A DNA stretch of 17,947 bases from DATKKX01 sp035542775. Lineage in GTDB: Bacteria; Planctomycetota; Phycisphaerae; UBA1845; UTPLA1. The notes below the pieces were generated by a model. It was not told the DNA's origin, searched no databases, and saw nothing but the letters and a program-made list of their open reading frames with translations. The stretch covers positions 1-17,947 of the forward strand of contig DATKKX010000520.1 of assembly GCA_035542775.1 (NCBI GenBank). Direction: 5' to 3'. A program made the position numbers and the translations under genes. Positions 14,801 to 17,947 of this stretch are shown here, in pieces. The stretch's first letter is position 1. The number at the start of each line of letters is the position of its first letter.

Positions 14801-17800
14801 ATGGCGACATGGGATATACGTGATCCGCGTGCTGTGGCCAGGGCGGTTGGAACGGCCCTGTGCCTGCTGCTGATTCTGGGTCTGGCCGCTCCGGCGGCGC
14901 GAGCCCAGGAGCCGCCGCCACCCGACGAAGAGGAAGATTTGATGCTCCCCGAGGAGCAGCCTGAGCCCGTTGTGACCACGCAGCCGGTGACTCCGGAAGA
15001 GGCGGCTCTGATTGCGGCCAAGCAAGCGGCGATGGCCTCCATCGACAAGACCACTCCGACCACTCAGCCGGCCGGGCCTACCACGCCCATCGCTCCAGCC
15101 AGACCCGGGGCGGCGGTACCAGGCAAGCCGGGAGCCCCCGGCGTGGGGGCCGAAAGAGGCCTGCCGAAAGGCGGCCGCACGCCGCTCACGCCCGGCGCGA
15201 AACCGGGTCCGCAAATCGGCGCCAAAACGGGAGCAACGCCACCTGGCGCTGCGACGCCCACAGCCAATCAGGCAACACCCACACCAGCGACACCCACCCC
15301 TTCAGCCACACCCGGGAAGTCCCCGGTGACTCCGGCTGACAAGACTCAGCCCGGTGCCAGCCGCGTGCCGGGCAGGCCGGGTGCGCCCGGCGCCACGCCG
15401 GGTGTCACGCCGACGACACCTGGAACGCCTGGCGCGACGCCGGGCGTCACGCCGCCGGGCCGGCCCGGGGCGCGCGGCGGTGCGCAGCCGCCCGCCGCAG
15501 GCAGGCCGGCCGCGCCGGAAGGCGGCGAGACCACCACGCTCACGCCGACCAGCGGTCCGGCGTCGATCGCGAATACCGCAACGGGAATCCTCTTCCAGGT
15601 GGGGCCGCCCAACCCGGAAGCGAGGACGTATCGTTTCGATTATGAGAATACTCCCTGGACCAACGTGTTGGCCGACTTTTCGCGCATCACCGGCCTGCCT
15701 TGGCTGAACCAGCCGGAGCAGCCGCTGATCGACACCCTGACGTTCCGGAGCCCGCGGGAGTTCACCTACAAGGAGGCCTTGGATCAGCTCAATGAGTTGC
15801 TCCTGGAACGGCCGCTCAACAAGTATTTGGTGCAGCGAAAGGACAACTACCTGACCATCAACCGGCTGCCGGACCTGATGAAGGCCATCCCGGTTGACAA
15901 GATGTTCAACAGCTTCGAGGAATTCGAGGCGGCCAAGCTGGATCGTTTCGATCTGGCCAAGACCCGCTTCAAGGTGCCCAAGGGATGGTCCGCCTTCCAG
16001 GTGATCGAGCGGTTCAGGCCGGAGTTCTCCGACACCTACGGCACCGAGGCGCTCAGCTCCGACGAGCTCGAGCTGACCGGCCTGGTGAAAGAGCACTATC
16101 GGTTCCGGGACGTTGTCCAGAAGCTGGCCCAGGAGCCTCCTCCTCCTCCGGACCCGCGGCCGATGCTGACCTTCGATCTGAAGAGCAGCAAGGTCGTGGA
16201 TGTCGCTAACATCCTGAAGCAGATGTATCCGGGCGCCCCGCCCGCCGCCAAGGGACCGGGCGGTACAGCCGTCGATCCCAAGGCGCAGACCGCACAGCAG
16301 GTCACGATCATCCCGGACGTCGTCAACAACCGGCTCATCATCCGGGCCCAGCTCGACATGCTGACGGAGATCGGCAAGACCATCCAGAGCCTGGACGGCG
16401 GAGCAGGGAGCGAGCCGCAGGCGATGAAGACGATCAAGCTGGCGCAGGCCAACGCCCTGACGTTGCAGACCGTGCTCAAGCCCCTGTTCGCGGCCCAGAA
16501 GGCGGCCATGATGCAGAAAGCGGCGCGGGAGTACGTGCCGCCGGCGATGCTGGCGGAAATGGACCGCGACCTGCTGGCGGAACCGACGACCAACTCGGTC
16601 ATTCTGACGGGCAGCAAGCGGGGCGTGGATGCTGCGGAAGAACTGGTCAAGCAGTGGGACGTCGCGGATACCAACGAGGTCAGCGAGGTCGTCGAGCTGA
16701 AGAACATTGACTCCCAGATGGCGGCGACGACCCTGCAGGCCATCCTGGCCCCGATGGCGCAGAAGGGCATGGTCCCGCCGCGGATCGCCCCGCAGTCCAA
16801 CACCAGGCTGCTGGTCATCTGCAACAAGAACGAGTTTCAGCGGGTTCGCGACCTGATCGACAAGATCGACGTGGCGCAGGACGACAGCAAGGAGCATTTC
16901 GTCAAGCTCACGACCGCGCTGCCCAGCGTGGTGGCCCAGACTATTCAGCAGTTGCTCACCGGCCAGGCGGCGCCGCGGGCGACCCCGCGGCCGCCGGCCG
17001 CGCCGGGCCAGCCGGCCCCGCAGCCCACGGCCATGGCCATGGCGGCCGGACCGGGCGGGCCGCGATTCATTGCCGACGACGGCACCAGGATGCTGATCGT
17101 CACCTGCTCGGACAAGGATTGGGAGCGGGTGGATACCCTGATCAAGAAGCTGGACGGTCAGGCCCAGGACTTCGAGTCCAAGCTGGTGACGTTCGACCTG
17201 AAGAACGCCAACGCGGCGGACGTGGTGTTGATGCTGAATCAACTGTTCCCCGCTCCGGCCGCCAAAGCGCCGGGGCAGCCGGCACAGATGATCACCGCGG
17301 ACACGTTTCACAACACGGTGAAAGTGTTCGCCATGCCCGACTTCGTCGAGAAGATCACTCCGTTCATCCAGCAGTTGGACCTGGAGAGTGAGTGGCCGAT
17401 GACGGTCATTCACCTGGAGAACGCCAAGGCGGAGGTGATCGCGCCGATCCTGTTGCAGAGTGTGAGCGGAGGCGCGGCGCGGAGCGCGCCGGCGATGCCG
17501 CCGCCAGCGCCGGGCCAACCCCCGAGGCCGATGCCCGCGGCGGGCGGCAGTACCTCGGCCGTCCGCATCGTGGCCGAGCCGATCACCAATTCGCTGCTGG
17601 TCACCGCTCCGCCGAAAGAGCTGGCCCAGATCAAGGACCTGGTGGCCAAGATGGAGGAGGCCGAGACCGAGGCCCAGGTTTTTGTGCCGGTGCAGAATCG
17701 CTCGGCGACCGAGATCGCTGACACGCTGATGAGCATGATGGGAGCCGGCGCTCGCTCACGGCCGGCCGGCGCTCCCGCGGTGCCGATGGCGGCCACGGCC

Positions 17801-17947
17801 GGAAAAGGGTTCAAGGCCGTTCCCAGCGGCAGTCGGGTCATGCTGTCCGGCTCTCGCGACGACGTGGCCAGGGCCATCCAGTTGATCGAGCAGATCGATG
17901 TGATCGATCAGCAGCCGGAGACGCGGAAGTACGTGGTCAAGGACGCC
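14801..17947 (+). CDS. gspD: secretin GspD with expanded N-domain array (3' end beyond window)
   Basis: The frame is open for 1049 codons to the edge, so the gene is incomplete. A signal peptide is clear: hydrophobic LCLLLILGLAAPAARA with likely cleavage before QE (near residue 36). Residues about 38-265 are Pro/Thr/Gly/Ala-rich. An N0-like domain follows (about 277-360; YRFDYENTPWTNVLADFS opening, LTINRLP end). Then come tandem N1/Secretin_N-type repeats starting near residues 455, 541, 628, 698, 793, 865, 957 and 1040. Each has the pattern (V/I).L.NA.A..V...L, a Pro/Gly/Ala-rich loop, a strand (I..D..TN.LLV.), then (I)..(L)I..LD. GspD forms the outer-membrane channel, whose beta-barrel (C-terminal Secretin domain) must lie beyond the window. 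Classical GspD has N0 plus three N1-like domains in about 650 residues. ATG 14801 has GGAGG seven bases upstream. Secretin-family membership is strong; being last of the gsp genes seen supports GspD. Confidence 0.88.
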   Translation, partial: MATWDIRDPRAVARAVGTALCLLLILGLAAPAARAQEPPPPDEEEDLMLPEEQPEPVVTTQPVTPEEAALIAAKQAAMASIDKTTPTTQPAGPTTPIAPARPGAAVPGKPGAPGVGAERGLPKGGRTPLTPGAKPGPQIGAKTGATPPGAATPTANQATPTPATPTPSATPGKSPVTPADKTQPGASRVPGRPGAPGATPGVTPTTPGTPGATPGVTPPGRPGARGGAQPPAAGRPAAPEGGETTTLTPTSGPASIANTATGILFQVGPPNPEARTYRFDYENTPWTNVLADFSRITGLPWLNQPEQPLIDTLTFRSPREFTYKEALDQLNELLLERPLNKYLVQRKDNYLTINRLPDLMKAIPVDKMFNSFEEFEAAKLDRFDLAKTRFKVPKGWSAFQVIERFRPEFSDTYGTEALSSDELELTGLVKEHYRFRDVVQKLAQEPPPPPDPRPMLTFDLKSSKVVDVANILKQMYPGAPPAAKGPGGTAVDPKAQTAQQVTIIPDVVNNRLIIRAQLDMLTEIGKTIQSLDGGAGSEPQAMKTIKLAQANALTLQTVLKPLFAAQKAAMMQKAAREYVPPAMLAEMDRDLLAEPTTNSVILTGSKRGVDAAEELVKQWDVADTNEVSEVVELKNIDSQMAATTLQAILAPMAQKGMVPPRIAPQSNTRLLVICNKNEFQRVRDLIDKIDVAQDDSKEHFVKLTTALPSVVAQTIQQLLTGQAAPRATPRPPAAPGQPAPQPTAMAMAAGPGGPRFIADDGTRMLIVTCSDKDWERVDTLIKKLDGQAQDFESKLVTFDLKNANAADVVLMLNQLFPAPAAKAPGQPAQMITADTFHNTVKVFAMPDFVEKITPFIQQLDLESEWPMTVIHLENAKAEVIAPILLQSVSGGAARSAPAMPPPAPGQPPRPMPAAGGSTSAVRIVAEPITNSLLVTAPPKELAQIKDLVAKMEEAETEAQVFVPVQNRSATEIADTLMSMMGAGARSRPAGAPAVPMAATAGKGFKAVPSGSRVMLSGSRDDVARAIQLIEQIDVIDQQPETRKYVVKDA
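15389..15454 (+). repeat. 24-base imperfect direct repeat in the Pro/Thr/Gly-rich part of gspD
   Basis: Bases 15389-15412 and 15431-15454 both encode GATPGVTP and differ at two positions. They sit in a collagen-like run of Gly-x-Pro and Thr-Pro units, so the disordered segment probably grew by repeat slippage. Confidence 0.6.

Noticed and set aside
11178..17518. Very long minus-strand open frames (about 660-740 codons) opposite gspL, the gspM-like gene and gspD
   Set aside because: Same cause: G/C-rich third positions remove stops on the opposite strand. The translations are low-complexity Arg/His/Leu and have no plausible starts or motifs.
1..17947. CRISPR arrays, tRNA or rRNA genes, complete insertion sequences
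   Set aside because: No regularly spaced identical repeats, no cloverleaf or rRNA signature and no transposase were seen by eye.

Overview
The window comes from a high-GC bacterium, most likely a planctomycete. Hand-counted 60-base stretches reach about 70% GC. The planctomycete assignment is inference. It rests on a degraded SUMF1-type/PEP-CTERM gene end, intergenic hairpin repeats of a kind common in that phylum, and a type II secretion operon with greatly enlarged subunits.

Layout, left to right. Bases 2-868 are the 3' end of an MmeI-like restriction-modification methyltransferase gene that enters from the left. Bases 869-1762 hold no intact gene: a minus-strand remnant of a SUMF1-domain protein with a PEP-CTERM sorting tail, a 90-bp inverted repeat with a further partial copy, a good extended -10 promoter, and a short hairpin repeat. 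Bases 1763-3700 encode a complete biosynthetic arginine decarboxylase (SpeA). Bases 3701-4180 are non-coding and lead into the secretion operon.

From 4181 to the right edge, nine genes on the plus strand form one type II secretion (T2SS)-like cluster in the order gspF, gspG, gspH, gspI, gspJ, gspK, gspL, a gspM/pilO-like gene, and gspD (cut by the edge). Most junctions overlap by a few bases or are short, so the genes are probably co-transcribed and partly translationally coupled. GspF is the inner-membrane platform, GspG the major pseudopilin and GspH-K the minor, tip-forming pseudopilins. GspL and the GspM/PilO-like protein form the periplasm-spanning assembly platform, and GspD the outer-membrane secretin. 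The ATPase GspE, a separate GspC and the prepilin peptidase are not in the window.

The unusual content is in how these parts are built. The secretin has a long Pro/Thr/Gly-rich segment after its signal peptide, then an N0-like domain, then at least seven tandem N1-type ring domains and the start of an eighth, with no beta-barrel reached after 1049 residues. GspH, GspI, GspJ and GspL carry low-complexity extensions. Four pseudopilins have Ala instead of Gly at the -1 cleavage position. GspK contains a perfect 12-residue EF-hand loop. The GspM-like protein has about 330 extra periplasmic residues, with a short GspC-like motif.
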